From: Micromonospora radicis
GTDB lineage: Bacteria > Actinomycetota > Actinomycetes > Mycobacteriales > Micromonosporaceae
Length of the DNA: 64,000 nucleotides
Direction: 5' to 3'
Assembly: GCF_003583405.1 (NCBI RefSeq)
Contig: NZ_QXEC01000011.1
Location: 1 to 64,000, forward strand
Position numbers and translations under genes: made by a program
The notes under the pieces: generated by a model
Databases searched by the model: none
The model's input: only the letters and a program-made list of their open reading frames with translations
Told to the model about the DNA's origin: nothing
Part shown: positions 15,299 through 24,173 of the stretch, in pieces
Layout: each line of letters starts with the position of its first letter
Numbering within the stretch: the stretch's first letter is position 1

Positions 15299-17050
15299 TC
15301 AGCGCAGGTCGCGGGCCCGGCGCAGCCGGGACAGACCCCGGACCGCCACGACGACGATCAGCAGGGTCATCGCCACCGCGCCGGGTGCCTTCGTCAACCG
15401 GGCCAGGTTGGTGCCGTCCGGCAGGGCGAGGAAGGACACCAGGGCGCAGGGCAGCACGAACCAGCCCGTCCGCCTCGCCGCCACCGCCAGCACCGCGAGC
15501 GGCCAGGTGGCGTACCAGGGATGGAACACCGGCGCCAGCACCACCGTCGCCGCCAGCCCCACCCCCGCCCCCACCAGCACCAACCCGGCTGGGTTGATCA
15601 TGAGGTTGTTGCGGCGGAAAGCGCTTGCCGCGGGCGACAACTTCATGATCAACGGAGTTGGGGTGGGGGTGGGGGTGGGGGTGGGGGTGCGCAGGGTGGA
15701 CCAGGTCAGCCACCAGAGGAGCACCAGGACGAGCGTCAGTAGCGCCAGGCCGGTGAGGCGGGTTACCGGCACCGCGTGGGGGTGATGGCCGAGCAGTCCA
15801 CCGGCGTAGTCGACGACCATGCCGACGGCGGTCGGTGGCGAGGTCCACTGCACGGTGTCGCCACTGCTGCCCAGCCCGGCGATCCAGCCCAGCCCGAGAC
15901 CGGAGAGCAGCGAGGTCACCGCCAGCCCACCGACCGCACCGGCGGCGAGGACACCGCCGTCGCGCAGCAGCGCCGCGACCGTGTACCGGCCCCGTACCGC
16001 CAGCAGCGCCGCGAACGGCAGCACCACCACGGCGGTGGCCTTCACCGACACCGCCAGACCGAGCAGCACTCCGGCGGCCAGCAGTCGGCCGACCGCCGGC
16101 CCAGATCCCCGCCAGCCCGGCCCGAATCCCGGCCAGCCCGGCCCGAATCCCGGCCAGCCCGGCCCGAATCCCGACCAGCCCGGCCCGAATCCCGACCAGC
16201 CCGGCCCGAATCCCGGCCAGCCCGGCCCAGATCCCGGCCAGCCCGGCCCAGATCCCGGCCAGCCCGGCCCAGATCCCGGCCAGCCCGGCCCAGATCCCGG
16301 CCAGCCCGGCCCGGGCCGATCCGGCTGCTGCGGCTCCGGCCGGGTCGGGCGGCGGGCCAGGAGCAGCAGGCCGGGTAGGAGCAGGCCGAGCATCACCGCG
16401 TCGTTGTGCGCGCCGGCCACCAGGTGCACCCCGACCAGCGGGCAGGCCAGCAGCAGCCAGGCCGCCCGGCGCGGCGGCACGCCGGCCGCCCGGGCCAGGC
16501 CCGGCAGGCAGAGCGCCGCCGCCAGCAGCCCGGCGACCGCCAGTACGCGCAGCAGCGCCACCGTGCCGACCAGGCCGCCGCCGAGCAGCACGGCCAGGGC
16601 GGCCAGCAGCACGAAGAACGGGCCGTACGGCGCCGGGGTGTCCCGCCAGACCGGCGCGACCGCGTCCAGCCAGGGGCAGGCCGCCTCGGCCACCCCGGTG
16701 GCGTACGGGTCACCGCCGTCGGCGTACACCCAGCCCTGGCAGGCGTACGAGTAGACGTCCCGGCTGCCCAGCGGGGCGCTGAACAGCAGCGGCAGCGTCC
16801 ACAGGCCGGCGGTGACGTACGCCCACCGGGTCGACGGGGCGCCGTCGCGCAGCGCCCACCAGGCGCCGACCATCGCGGCGGTGCCGAGCAGCCACAGCAG
16901 CACGGTCAGCGGGCCGGCGCCGGAGTGCCACACCCGGATCGTGGTGGCACCGGGCAGTGCCCCGCCGAGGTAGCCGGCGACCAGCAGCAGCACCGCCCCG
17001 GCCAGCCCGCCGTAGCGGACCGCCCGCGCACGGGTGCCGGGATCGGTCAC
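15299..17050 (-). CDS. Polyprenol-phosphomannose-dependent mannosyltransferase (MptB-like) with repeat insertions
   Basis: This 583-residue GT-C membrane protein resembles the MptA/MptB alpha-1,6-mannosyltransferases that build lipomannan-type glycans. The motifs PLGSRDVYSYACQGWVYADGGDPY and WRDTPAPYGPFFVLLA are shared with the paralogue upstream (17064-18473), as is the tail region APVFHPWYATWPLAV. Relative to that paralogue it carries two extra insertions. One is about eleven copies of a heptapeptide (GPGWPGS/GPGWPGF, DNA 16101-16314). The other is a TPTPTP run fused to a segment encoded by a palindromic element (15593-15653). Both lie in loops between helices and preserve frame. The start is a GTG at 17050, 13 bp after the upstream gene, so the pair forms an operon. 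Confidence 0.8.
   Translation of the reverse strand: MTDPGTRARAVRYGGLAGAVLLLVAGYLGGALPGATTIRVWHSGAGPLTVLLWLLGTAAMVGAWWALRDGAPSTRWAYVTAGLWTLPLLFSAPLGSRDVYSYACQGWVYADGGDPYATGVAEAACPWLDAVAPVWRDTPAPYGPFFVLLAALAVLLGGGLVGTVALLRVLAVAGLLAAALCLPGLARAAGVPPRRAAWLLLACPLVGVHLVAGAHNDAVMLGLLLPGLLLLARRPTRPEPQQPDRPGPGWPGSGPGWPGSGPGWPGSGPGWPGSGPGWPGFGPGWSGFGPGWSGFGPGWPGFGPGWPGFGPGWRGSGPAVGRLLAAGVLLGLAVSVKATAVVVLPFAALLAVRGRYTVAALLRDGGVLAAGAVGGLAVTSLLSGLGLGWIAGLGSSGDTVQWTSPPTAVGMVVDYAGGLLGHHPHAVPVTRLTGLALLTLVLVLLWWLTWSTLRTPTPTPTPTPTPLIMKLSPAASAFRRNNLMINPAGLVLVGAGVGLAATVVLAPVFHPWYATWPLAVLAVAARRTGWFVLPCALVSFLALPDGTNLARLTKAPGAVAMTLLIVVVAVRGLSRLRRARDLR
15593..15653. repeat. GATC-ended palindromic element inside a coding sequence
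   Basis: Arms GTTGATCATGAGGTTGT and ACAACTTCATGATCAAC pair with one mismatch around a GC-rich centre. This is the same design as the intergenic element at 6853, but here it is translated in frame within the mannosyltransferase, giving a LIMKLSPAASAFRRNNLMIN segment after a Thr-Pro run. Confidence 0.85.
16101..16314 (-). repeat. 21-bp coding minisatellite in the mannosyltransferase
   Basis: About ten tandem 21-bp units encode GPGWPGS, GPGWPGF or GPGWSGF. They sit in a loop between membrane helices; the neighbouring paralogue has no counterpart. Confidence 0.9.
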
Positions 17051-17063
17051 CGGCGTACTCTCC

Positions 17064-18473
17064 TCAGTCGGCGGGAACCGGGCGGCGGGCCGCCCGAGCC
17101 GACCGTACCAACCGGACCGCCACCCAGATCACGAACAGCGTCATCAGCGGCGCGCCGACCGTCTTGGTGTACCGCGGCAGCCCGGTGCCGTCGGCCAGCA
17201 CGTGGAACGCGGAGTACACGGTCACCGCGCTGAACCACCAGGTGCGGTGGGCGGTGGCGGCGAGCAGGGCCAGCGGCCAGAACCAGTACCAGGGGTGGAA
17301 CAGCGGGGCCAGCGCCACGGTGGCGGTCAGCGCCAGCGCGGCGTGCCACAGCGGTTCCCGGTGCCGGGCCCGGAACCAGAGCCAGACCAGCAGGGCCGCC
17401 AGCACCACCATGCCGATCGCCCGGGTCACCGGCAGCGCGTCGACGTGCAGGCCGAACGGCAGCACCAGGTAGCCGACGGTCTGCCCGACGGCGGTCGGCG
17501 GCGAGGTCCAGGCGATCACCTCGTTGCCGTGCGACAGTCCGGTGATCCAGCCGAGGTCCAGCCCGGCGGCGAGGGTCACCCCGATCAGGGTGCCGACGGC
17601 GCCGCCGACCACCGGCGTACCGTCGCGTAGCAGCCCGCGCAGGGAGAACCCGCCGGCGATCGCGGCGAGGGCCGCGAACGGCACGACCACCAGCGCGGTG
17701 ACCTTGACCCCGGCGGCCAGGCCGAGCACCACCCCGCCGGCCAGCAACGGCCAGGTACGGCCCGGCCAGGCGACCACGATGGCCAACCCGGCCACCAGGA
17801 GGCCGACCATCATCGCGTCGTTGTGCACCCCGGAGATCAGGTGTACGCCCACCAGCGGGCTGGCCAGGGCGAGCCAGAGCGCCCGCTCGACCGGTACGCC
17901 GCAGCGGCGGGCCAGCACCGGCAGGCAGGCCGCGGTGAGCACCACGCTGGCCACCGCGAGCACCCGGAACAGCGCGATGCTGCCGATCAGCGAGCCGGTC
18001 GCGGCCACCACCGCACCGGAGATCACCACGAAGAGCGGACCGTACGGGGCCGGGGTGTCCCGCCAGATGTACGACATGGTGTCCAGCCACGGGCAGGGCA
18101 GCGTGGAGACGCCGTACTCGTACGGGTTGATGCCGTTGGAGTAGCTGGCACCCTGGCAGGCGTACGCGTACGCGTCGCGGCTGCCCAACGGCGGCGTGAC
18201 CAGGAACGGCAGCAGCCACAGCCCGGCGGTGACCAGTGCCCAGCGCACCGACGGCACCCGGTCGCGCAGCACCCACCAGGCCACCGCCATGGCGATGGTG
18301 CCGAACAGCCAGCACCCGATGATCAGCGGCCCGTACTGCCCCTGCCAGATCTTCAGCGGGGTGGGCCGCAGGTCTCCGTCGGGCAGCGCACCACCGAGGA
18401 ATGCCGCCACGGCGAGCAAGATCGATCCGGCCAGTCCAGTCCAGCGCACGAGGTGATGGGGCACGACGGACAT
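17064..18473 (-). CDS. Polyprenol-phosphomannose-dependent mannosyltransferase (MptB-like)
   Basis: This 469-residue membrane glycosyltransferase is a paralogue of the gene just downstream and is of normal family length. It has about twelve hydrophobic helices and conserved loops PLGSRDAYAYACQGASYSNG, WRDTPAPYGPLFVV and FHPWYWFWPLALLAATAHR. The family uses polyprenyl-phosphate mannose on the outer face of the membrane to extend mannans. The ATG at 18473 gives MSVVPHHLVRW. It is the first gene of a two-gene operon and is divergent from the membrane protein at 18509 with only 35 bp between starts, so their promoters must overlap the coding ends. Confidence 0.8.
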   Translation of the reverse strand: MSVVPHHLVRWTGLAGSILLAVAAFLGGALPDGDLRPTPLKIWQGQYGPLIIGCWLFGTIAMAVAWWVLRDRVPSVRWALVTAGLWLLPFLVTPPLGSRDAYAYACQGASYSNGINPYEYGVSTLPCPWLDTMSYIWRDTPAPYGPLFVVISGAVVAATGSLIGSIALFRVLAVASVVLTAACLPVLARRCGVPVERALWLALASPLVGVHLISGVHNDAMMVGLLVAGLAIVVAWPGRTWPLLAGGVVLGLAAGVKVTALVVVPFAALAAIAGGFSLRGLLRDGTPVVGGAVGTLIGVTLAAGLDLGWITGLSHGNEVIAWTSPPTAVGQTVGYLVLPFGLHVDALPVTRAIGMVVLAALLVWLWFRARHREPLWHAALALTATVALAPLFHPWYWFWPLALLAATAHRTWWFSAVTVYSAFHVLADGTGLPRYTKTVGAPLMTLFVIWVAVRLVRSARAARRPVPAD

Positions 18474-18508
18474 GCTGCCAGTACCGTGAGCGCGGTACGG
18501 AGGTGGGC

Positions 18509-20173
18509 ATGCGAGGCAGTCGGATGGTGGCGCTGGCCGCCGCGTCCGCCGGTGCGCTCGGTGTGGCGTACCTCATCCTGCCGGCGATGGGTTCGGACCT
18601 CGCGGCGCAGGTGGCCCGGGCCGACTTCTTCGCCGCGCACGGGCCGACGCCGGTGGACCTGCGCTGGTACGGCGGGGTCCAGCAGTTCGGCTACAGCCTG
18701 CTCGCCCAGCCGGTGATGGCGCTGCTCGGCGTCCGCCTCACCGGCGTACTCGCCCTGGTCGCGGCGGCGAGCGCGTTCACCGCGCTGCTGGTGCGTACCG
18801 GGATGCCCCGGCCGCTGCTCGGCAGCCTGGTCGGGGTGCTCACCATCGCCGGGAACCTGGTGTCCGGCCGGGTGACGTACGGCCTCGGGGTGGCCTTCGG
18901 CCTGTCCGCCCTGCTCGCCCTGACCTGGCGACCCGCGCCGTCGCCGGCAGCGACCACCCCGGCCCGCGCGGTCCGCGTCGGCGCTCGGTGGCCGCTCGTG
19001 CTGGCCGGAGTCGGGGCGCTGCTGGCCTCGGCGACCAGCCCGGTGGCCGGCCTCTTCGTCGGGCTGGCCGGAGTCGCCCTGCTGCTGTCCCGCCGGTGGG
19101 CCGACGGGCTGACCCTGGCGGTGACCGCCGCCCTGCCGCTGGGTGTGACCGCGTTGCTGTTCGGCGACGGCGGCTGGATGAACATCAGCCGCACCGACAC
19201 GATCCGGGCGACCGTGACGGCGCTGCTGGTGGCCGTGCTGGTCGGGTACCGGCCAGTGCGGGTCGGGGCGTTGCTGGCCGCCGGTGGGGTGGTCGCGGCG
19301 GCGCTGGTGCACACCCCGGTCGGCCTGAACGCCACCCGCCTGGCGACCATGTTCGCCCTGCCGTTGCTGGCCGCCGCCGCCCACCGCCCCACCTGGCTCG
19401 GGTCGGTCCGGCTGATGGGCCAGCCCGGCCCGCCGGCCCGGCCGCCGTCGGTGGGCGCGATGCCGCGGCCAGTCCGGCGGCGGGCCGGGGCGCTCGCGTT
19501 GGCCGCGCTGCTGGCGGTGGTGTGCTGGTGGCAGCCGCCGGTGGTCCCCGCCGACCTGCGCAGCATCGGCGACCCGACAAGCGACCCCGGCTACTTCGCG
19601 CCGCTGCGGGCCGAACTGGACCGGCGGGGGCACACCGGCCGGCTGGAGGTGCCACCGACGCGCAACTACTGGGAGGCCGCCCGACTCGGCGAGGTGCCGC
19701 TGGCCCGGGGCTGGCTGCGGCAGGCCGACATCGACCGCAACCCGCTGTTCTTCACCACCGTGCCCGGCGCGGCCGGCACCGGCGTACCACTCACCGCCGC
19801 CAGCTATCGGGCCTGGCTGGACGCCAACGCGGTGCAGTACGTGGCGCTGCCCGACGCCCCGCTGTCCTGGGTGGGCCGGGCGGAGGCCGAACTGGTCGAC
19901 GGCGGCCTGCCGTACCTGACCGAGGTCTGGTCCGACCGGCACTGGCGGCTGTACGCGGTGCGCGAACCGACGCCGCTGGTCGGTGCGCCGGGCGAACTGC
20001 TGCACGCCGACGGCGCCTCGATCACGTTCCGCGCCGACGCCGCCGGGACGGTGCCGGTCCGGGTACGGCACAGCCGCTGGCTGACCGTGTCCGGTGCCGC
20101 GACCGTGGGCGCCGACGGCGACTGGACGGCGATCACCGTGCCACGGGCCGGCACCTACACCCTCGGCAGCTGA
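18509..20173 (+). CDS. Polytopic membrane protein, probable envelope glycosylation
   Basis: This 554-residue membrane protein has about ten hydrophobic helices in residues 5-390 and a soluble C-terminal domain of about 160 residues (NYWEAARLGEVPLARGWLRQ, RWLTVSGAATVGADG) that looks beta-rich. The layout is like the GT-C-related membrane proteins of actinobacterial arabinan and mannan clusters, and its head-to-head position with two mannosyltransferases supports a shared pathway, but I see no diagnostic donor-binding motif. The start ATG at 18509 follows GGAGGTGG. It converges on glnE with a 14-bp gap. Confidence 0.55.
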   Translation: MRGSRMVALAAASAGALGVAYLILPAMGSDLAAQVARADFFAAHGPTPVDLRWYGGVQQFGYSLLAQPVMALLGVRLTGVLALVAAASAFTALLVRTGMPRPLLGSLVGVLTIAGNLVSGRVTYGLGVAFGLSALLALTWRPAPSPAATTPARAVRVGARWPLVLAGVGALLASATSPVAGLFVGLAGVALLLSRRWADGLTLAVTAALPLGVTALLFGDGGWMNISRTDTIRATVTALLVAVLVGYRPVRVGALLAAGGVVAAALVHTPVGLNATRLATMFALPLLAAAAHRPTWLGSVRLMGQPGPPARPPSVGAMPRPVRRRAGALALAALLAVVCWWQPPVVPADLRSIGDPTSDPGYFAPLRAELDRRGHTGRLEVPPTRNYWEAARLGEVPLARGWLRQADIDRNPLFFTTVPGAAGTGVPLTAASYRAWLDANAVQYVALPDAPLSWVGRAEAELVDGGLPYLTEVWSDRHWRLYAVREPTPLVGAPGELLHADGASITFRADAAGTVPVRVRHSRWLTVSGAATVGADGDWTAITVPRAGTYTLGS

Positions 20174-20187
20174 GCCGCCACCCTTGC

Positions 20188-23100
20188 TCACATCTGCAGG
20201 ACGCGTTCGGTGGCGGCGCGGGAGCGGCGGCCGGTGCGCAGGTACTCGTCGAGGAACTCGCCGGGGTCGTCGTGGCCGAGCAGCCGGACCACGCCGGCCA
20301 GTTCCACGCCGTGCCGGGGCAGTTGGTCACCGGCGCGGCCCCGGACCAGCATCAGCGCGTTGCGGACCTGCGCCGCGAGGGTCCATCCGGTCGCCATCGC
20401 CTCGGCGTCCGCCGGGTCGACCAGACCCAGGTCGCGGGCGGCGGTGAGGGCGTCGAGGGTACGCGTACCGCGTAGCTGCGGGTGCGCCCCGGCGTGTCGC
20501 AGTTGGAGCAGTTGGACCGCCCACTCGACGTCGGCCAGGCCGCCCCGGCCGAGCTTGGTGTGGGTGGCCGGGTCGGCGCCCCGGGGCAGCCGCTCGGTCT
20601 CCACCCGGGCCTTGATCCGGCGGATCTCGATGATCTGTTCCCGGGTCAGCCCGTCGGCCGGGTACCGGACCGGGTCGACCAGCTGCTCGAACCGGGTGCC
20701 CAGTTCGGCGTCGCCGGCCACGCACCGGGCCCGCAGCAGGGCCTGCGACTCCCACACCCGCGACCAGCGGGCGTAGTACTGCTGGTAGGCGGCGAGGCTG
20801 CGGACCAGCGGCCCCTGCCGCCCCTCCGGGCGCAGGTCGGCGTCGACCCCGAGCGCCGGGTCGGGCGCGGGCATGCCGAGCAGCCGGCGCAGTTCCTCGG
20901 CGACGGCGTGGGCGGCGGCGCTGGCCGCGCTCTCGCTGACGCCCTCCGGCGGGTCGTAGACGAACAGCACGTCGGCGTCGGAGAGGTAGTTGGACTCGTA
21001 CCCGCCGAGCCGGCCCATCCCGATCACCGCGAACTCCAGCCCCGGCATCGGCGGCTGGGCGGCCCGGGCGATGCGCAGCGCGGCGGCGAGGGTGGCGTCG
21101 GTCACCGCGGCCAGGGCGGTGCCGACGGCGGTGACGTCGGTCAGGCCGGCGGGCGGCCGGTCAGCGGTCAGGCCGGCGGTCGGCCGGTCACCGGTCAGGC
21201 CGGCGGACGGCGGCTCGCCGACGGGCGGCCGGTCCGCGTCCGGGCGGGTGGGCGCCAGCGAACCGGCGCGGCTGAGCACGTCGGCGCAGGCGAGGCGGAG
21301 CAGTTCCCGGCGCCGCAGCGCGCGTACCGCCCGGGTTGCCTCGACCGGGTCGGTGTGCCGGGCCGCGGCGGCGGCGAAGCCGTCGCAGAGCACCTCGCGG
21401 GGGCGCGGGCTCAGCTCGCTCTCCTCGGCGAGCAGGCGCAGCGCCTCCGGCTCGCGGGTGAGCAGGTCGGCGACGTACCGGGAGGAGGAGAGCACCCGGG
21501 CCAGCCGACGGGCCACCGGCCCGGAGTCGCGCAGCAGTCGCAGGTACCAGGGGGTGCTGCCGAGGGAGTCGGAGACCTTGCGGTAGCTGAGCAGGCCACG
21601 GTCGGGTTCCGGGGCGTCGGCGAACTCGCTGAGCAGCACCGGCAGCAGGGTGCGTTGGATCGCGGCGGTGCGGCTCACCCCGCCGGTGAGGGCCTGGAGG
21701 TGACGCAGCGCCCCGGCCGGGTCGGCGAAGCCGAGGATCTCCAGCCGGTTGCGGGCCGCCTGCGGGGTCAGCCGCAGCCCGTCGGCGGGTACCCGGGCCA
21801 CCGACTCCAGCAGCGGGCGGTAGAGCAGCTTGGCGTGCAGCCGGCGTACCTCGGTGGCGTGGGTGACCCACTCGGCGCGGAACTCCTCGACGGCGCTGCG
21901 TCCCGGGGTCGCGGTGTAGCCGAGCGCGGTGGCCAGCCAGCGCAACGCGCCCGGCTCGGTCGGCACGGTGTGGGTCCGGCGCAGGCCCTGCAGTTGCAGG
22001 CGGTGTTCGACGCCGCGCAGGAAGCGGTAGCCGCGCAGCAGCGCCTCCCCGTCGGCCCGCCCGACGTAGCCGCCGGTGACCAGCGCCCGCAGCGCGGGGA
22101 TCGTCCCCGGTCCGCGCAGTGACTCGTCACCCCGGCCGTGCACCAGTTGCAGCAGCTGCACGGCGAACTCGATGTCGCGCAGTCCGCCGGGGCCGCGTTT
22201 GATCTCGCGTTCCAGTTCCTTCGGCGGGATGTTGTCGATGATCTTCCGGCGCATCGCCCGGACGTCCTCGACCGCCTCCGGGCGTTCGGCGGCCTGCCAG
22301 AGCAGCGGGCCCAGCGCGTCGATCCACTCCTGGCCCAACGCCAGGTCACCGGCGGCCGGGCGGGCCTTGAGCAGGGCCTGGAACTCCCAGGTCCGGGCCC
22401 ACCGCCGGTAGTAGGCCAGGTGGCTGGCGAGGGTACGCACCAGCGGCCCCCGGTTGCCCTCGGGGCGCAGTGCGGCGTCGACCGGCCAGGCGACCAGCCC
22501 GCATACGTGGATCAGGCGGGTGGCCACGGTGGTGGCCGTGGTCAGGTCGTCGTCCTCGGCGGCCACGAAGATCACGTCGACGTCCGAGACGTAGTTCAGC
22601 TCGCCGCCGCCGCACTTGCCCATCGCCACCACCGCCAGCCGCGGCCGGCGTACCCCCTCGGGCAGCTCCGCCAGTGCGATGTCATACGCGGCGCGCAGGG
22701 TGGCGTCGGCCAGCGCGGAGAGCGCGGCCATGGTCTGTTCCAGGCCGCGCCCACCGGTCAGGTCGGCCGCCGCGATCCGCAGCAACGCCAGCCGGTACGC
22801 CTGGCGCAGCACCGCGACCGGGTTGCCGTCGCCGGCCGGTTCGAGTCGGCCCTCGGCGGCGGGGGCGAGCCCGTCGGGTTCGGTACGCAGCACCGGCCAC
22901 TGGTCGGGGTTGGCGACGAGGTGGTCACCGAGCGCCGACGAGGCACCCAGCACGGCGATCAGCCGGCGCCGCAGCCCCGGGTCGTCGTGCAGGGCGGCGA
23001 GCAAGGCCGAACCCGCCCCGATGCCACCGGCCTCGGTGGGCGGGACCGGCTGCGCTGCGGCGCCGCGCCGCCGGGTCGCGGTCGTGCCGTTCGGGCCGGT

Positions 23101-23346
23101 CCGGGCCCGGCGTTCGGCCTCGACCAGCCGGTGCAGCTGGCGTAGGGCCAGGTCGGGGTCGGCGGCCCGGGACAGCGCGGTCAGCAGCTCCTGGGCCCGG
23201 TCGTCGGCCGGTTCCTGGGTCTGCGCCCGCCACAGGTCCAGCCCGGCCGGCCCGAGCAGGTCGGCGGCGCGGGCCCCGCCGTCGGAGTCGGCGACGCCGA
23301 AGCCGTACCGGGCGAGCCGGCCGGTGGCGCTGGTCGGGCGGCCCAT
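20188..23346 (-). CDS. glnE: Bifunctional glutamine synthetase adenylyltransferase/deadenylase GlnE
   Basis: GlnE attaches AMP to, and removes it from, Tyr402 of GlnA in response to nitrogen status. The 1052-residue protein has the expected two nucleotidyltransferase-like halves. The N-terminal deadenylase half has GKCGGGELNYVSDVDVIFV (about residues 240-260); the C-terminal adenylylase half has GMGRLGGYESNYLSDADVLF (about 780-800). Both keep the G-x-G...D-x-D signature. The linker between them contains an AGLTGDRPT/AGLTADRPP nine-residue repeat. The ATG at 23346 overlaps the stop of the upstream amidotransferase (ATGA), so the two are co-translated. The gene converges on the envelope gene at 18509-20173. 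Confidence 0.95.
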   Translation of the reverse strand: MGRPTSATGRLARYGFGVADSDGGARAADLLGPAGLDLWRAQTQEPADDRAQELLTALSRAADPDLALRQLHRLVEAERRARTGPNGTTATRRRGAAAQPVPPTEAGGIGAGSALLAALHDDPGLRRRLIAVLGASSALGDHLVANPDQWPVLRTEPDGLAPAAEGRLEPAGDGNPVAVLRQAYRLALLRIAAADLTGGRGLEQTMAALSALADATLRAAYDIALAELPEGVRRPRLAVVAMGKCGGGELNYVSDVDVIFVAAEDDDLTTATTVATRLIHVCGLVAWPVDAALRPEGNRGPLVRTLASHLAYYRRWARTWEFQALLKARPAAGDLALGQEWIDALGPLLWQAAERPEAVEDVRAMRRKIIDNIPPKELEREIKRGPGGLRDIEFAVQLLQLVHGRGDESLRGPGTIPALRALVTGGYVGRADGEALLRGYRFLRGVEHRLQLQGLRRTHTVPTEPGALRWLATALGYTATPGRSAVEEFRAEWVTHATEVRRLHAKLLYRPLLESVARVPADGLRLTPQAARNRLEILGFADPAGALRHLQALTGGVSRTAAIQRTLLPVLLSEFADAPEPDRGLLSYRKVSDSLGSTPWYLRLLRDSGPVARRLARVLSSSRYVADLLTREPEALRLLAEESELSPRPREVLCDGFAAAAARHTDPVEATRAVRALRRRELLRLACADVLSRAGSLAPTRPDADRPPVGEPPSAGLTGDRPTAGLTADRPPAGLTDVTAVGTALAAVTDATLAAALRIARAAQPPMPGLEFAVIGMGRLGGYESNYLSDADVLFVYDPPEGVSESAASAAAHAVAEELRRLLGMPAPDPALGVDADLRPEGRQGPLVRSLAAYQQYYARWSRVWESQALLRARCVAGDAELGTRFEQLVDPVRYPADGLTREQIIEIRRIKARVETERLPRGADPATHTKLGRGGLADVEWAVQLLQLRHAGAHPQLRGTRTLDALTAARDLGLVDPADAEAMATGWTLAAQVRNALMLVRGRAGDQLPRHGVELAGVVRLLGHDDPGEFLDEYLRTGRRSRAATERVLQM
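21140..21215 (-). repeat. 27-bp coding repeat in the GlnE interdomain linker
   Basis: Two full units and flanking part units encode AGLTGDRPT, AGLTADRPP and AGLT between the two catalytic halves of GlnE. The insertion is Pro-rich and probably only lengthens the linker. Confidence 0.75.
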
Positions 23347-24113
23347 CAGTGCCCGAGCAGGGGCAGGCTGCGGCGCGGTTCGTCGCCGTCCAGCTCACCG
23401 AGGGCCAGTGCGGCGAACCGGGCGGCGAAGGGCTGCCAGACCTCCTCCACGTCGACCATCACCGCGTTGCAGGCGGAGATCACCAACTCCGGGTCGTAGC
23501 CCAGCTCGGCCAGCAACGCCGAGTCGGTCGCCCAGTCGGCGATCATCGCGGTGTCGCACTCGATGTGGAACTGTAGGCCCCAGGCCCGGTCACCGAGGCG
23601 GAACGCCTGGTTCGGGTAGCGGGTGGAGGCAGCCAGCAGGGTGGCACCGGCGGGCAGTTCGGTGATCTCGTCGGCGTGCCACTGCAGCACGTCGGGGATC
23701 AGCGGCACGTATCGGAAGAGCAGGTCGGTGTCGGCGGCGTCGCGCCGGCCGACCACCGCGGGGCCGACCTCCGGCCCGGCCGGGCTGCGTTCGACCGTGC
23801 CGGCGTGCGCGGTGGCGAGCAGCTGCGCGCCCAGGCAGATGCCGAGGGTCGGCAGCCGGTGCCGGACGGCCTTGCGCAGCAGGCCCTCCACGGCCGGGAA
23901 CCAGGGCGCGCCCGGCGAGCCGTCGTCTCCCGGATATGCCTGCTGATCGCCGCCGAGTACCACCAGGGCGGCGTAGCCGTCGAGGTCGGCGGGCAGTTCG
24001 TCGCCGGCGTGCGGACGGGTCACGGACAGCTGGAGACCTGCCTCGGTCAGCCACTCCCCCAGTCGCCGCGCATCGTCGGTCGGGTCGTTCTCGATCACCA
24101 ACGCGGTTGCCAC
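23346..24113 (-). CDS. Class I glutamine amidotransferase-like protein
   Basis: This 255-residue protein has a complete class I amidotransferase fold: VLGGDQQAYPGD (oxyanion strand), GICLGAQLLA with the nucleophile Cys, and QFHIECD providing His and Glu of the triad. Stand-alone members of this type are annotated as GMP-synthase-like amidotransferases; the amide acceptor is unknown. The ATG overlap with glnE downstream makes an operon, and its position between nitrogen-regulation genes is suggestive but not proof of a shared role. The start at 24113 (MATALVIEND) is the only good one. Confidence 0.8.
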   Translation of the reverse strand: MATALVIENDPTDDARRLGEWLTEAGLQLSVTRPHAGDELPADLDGYAALVVLGGDQQAYPGDDGSPGAPWFPAVEGLLRKAVRHRLPTLGICLGAQLLATAHAGTVERSPAGPEVGPAVVGRRDAADTDLLFRYVPLIPDVLQWHADEITELPAGATLLAASTRYPNQAFRLGDRAWGLQFHIECDTAMIADWATDSALLAELGYDPELVISACNAVMVDVEEVWQPFAARFAALALGELDGDEPRRSLPLLGH

Positions 24114-24173
24114 GCCGTCGAGGCTATCCGGTCCGGCCGCCCGGGTCCGCGCGCGGGACTAGGCTCTGCGGCT

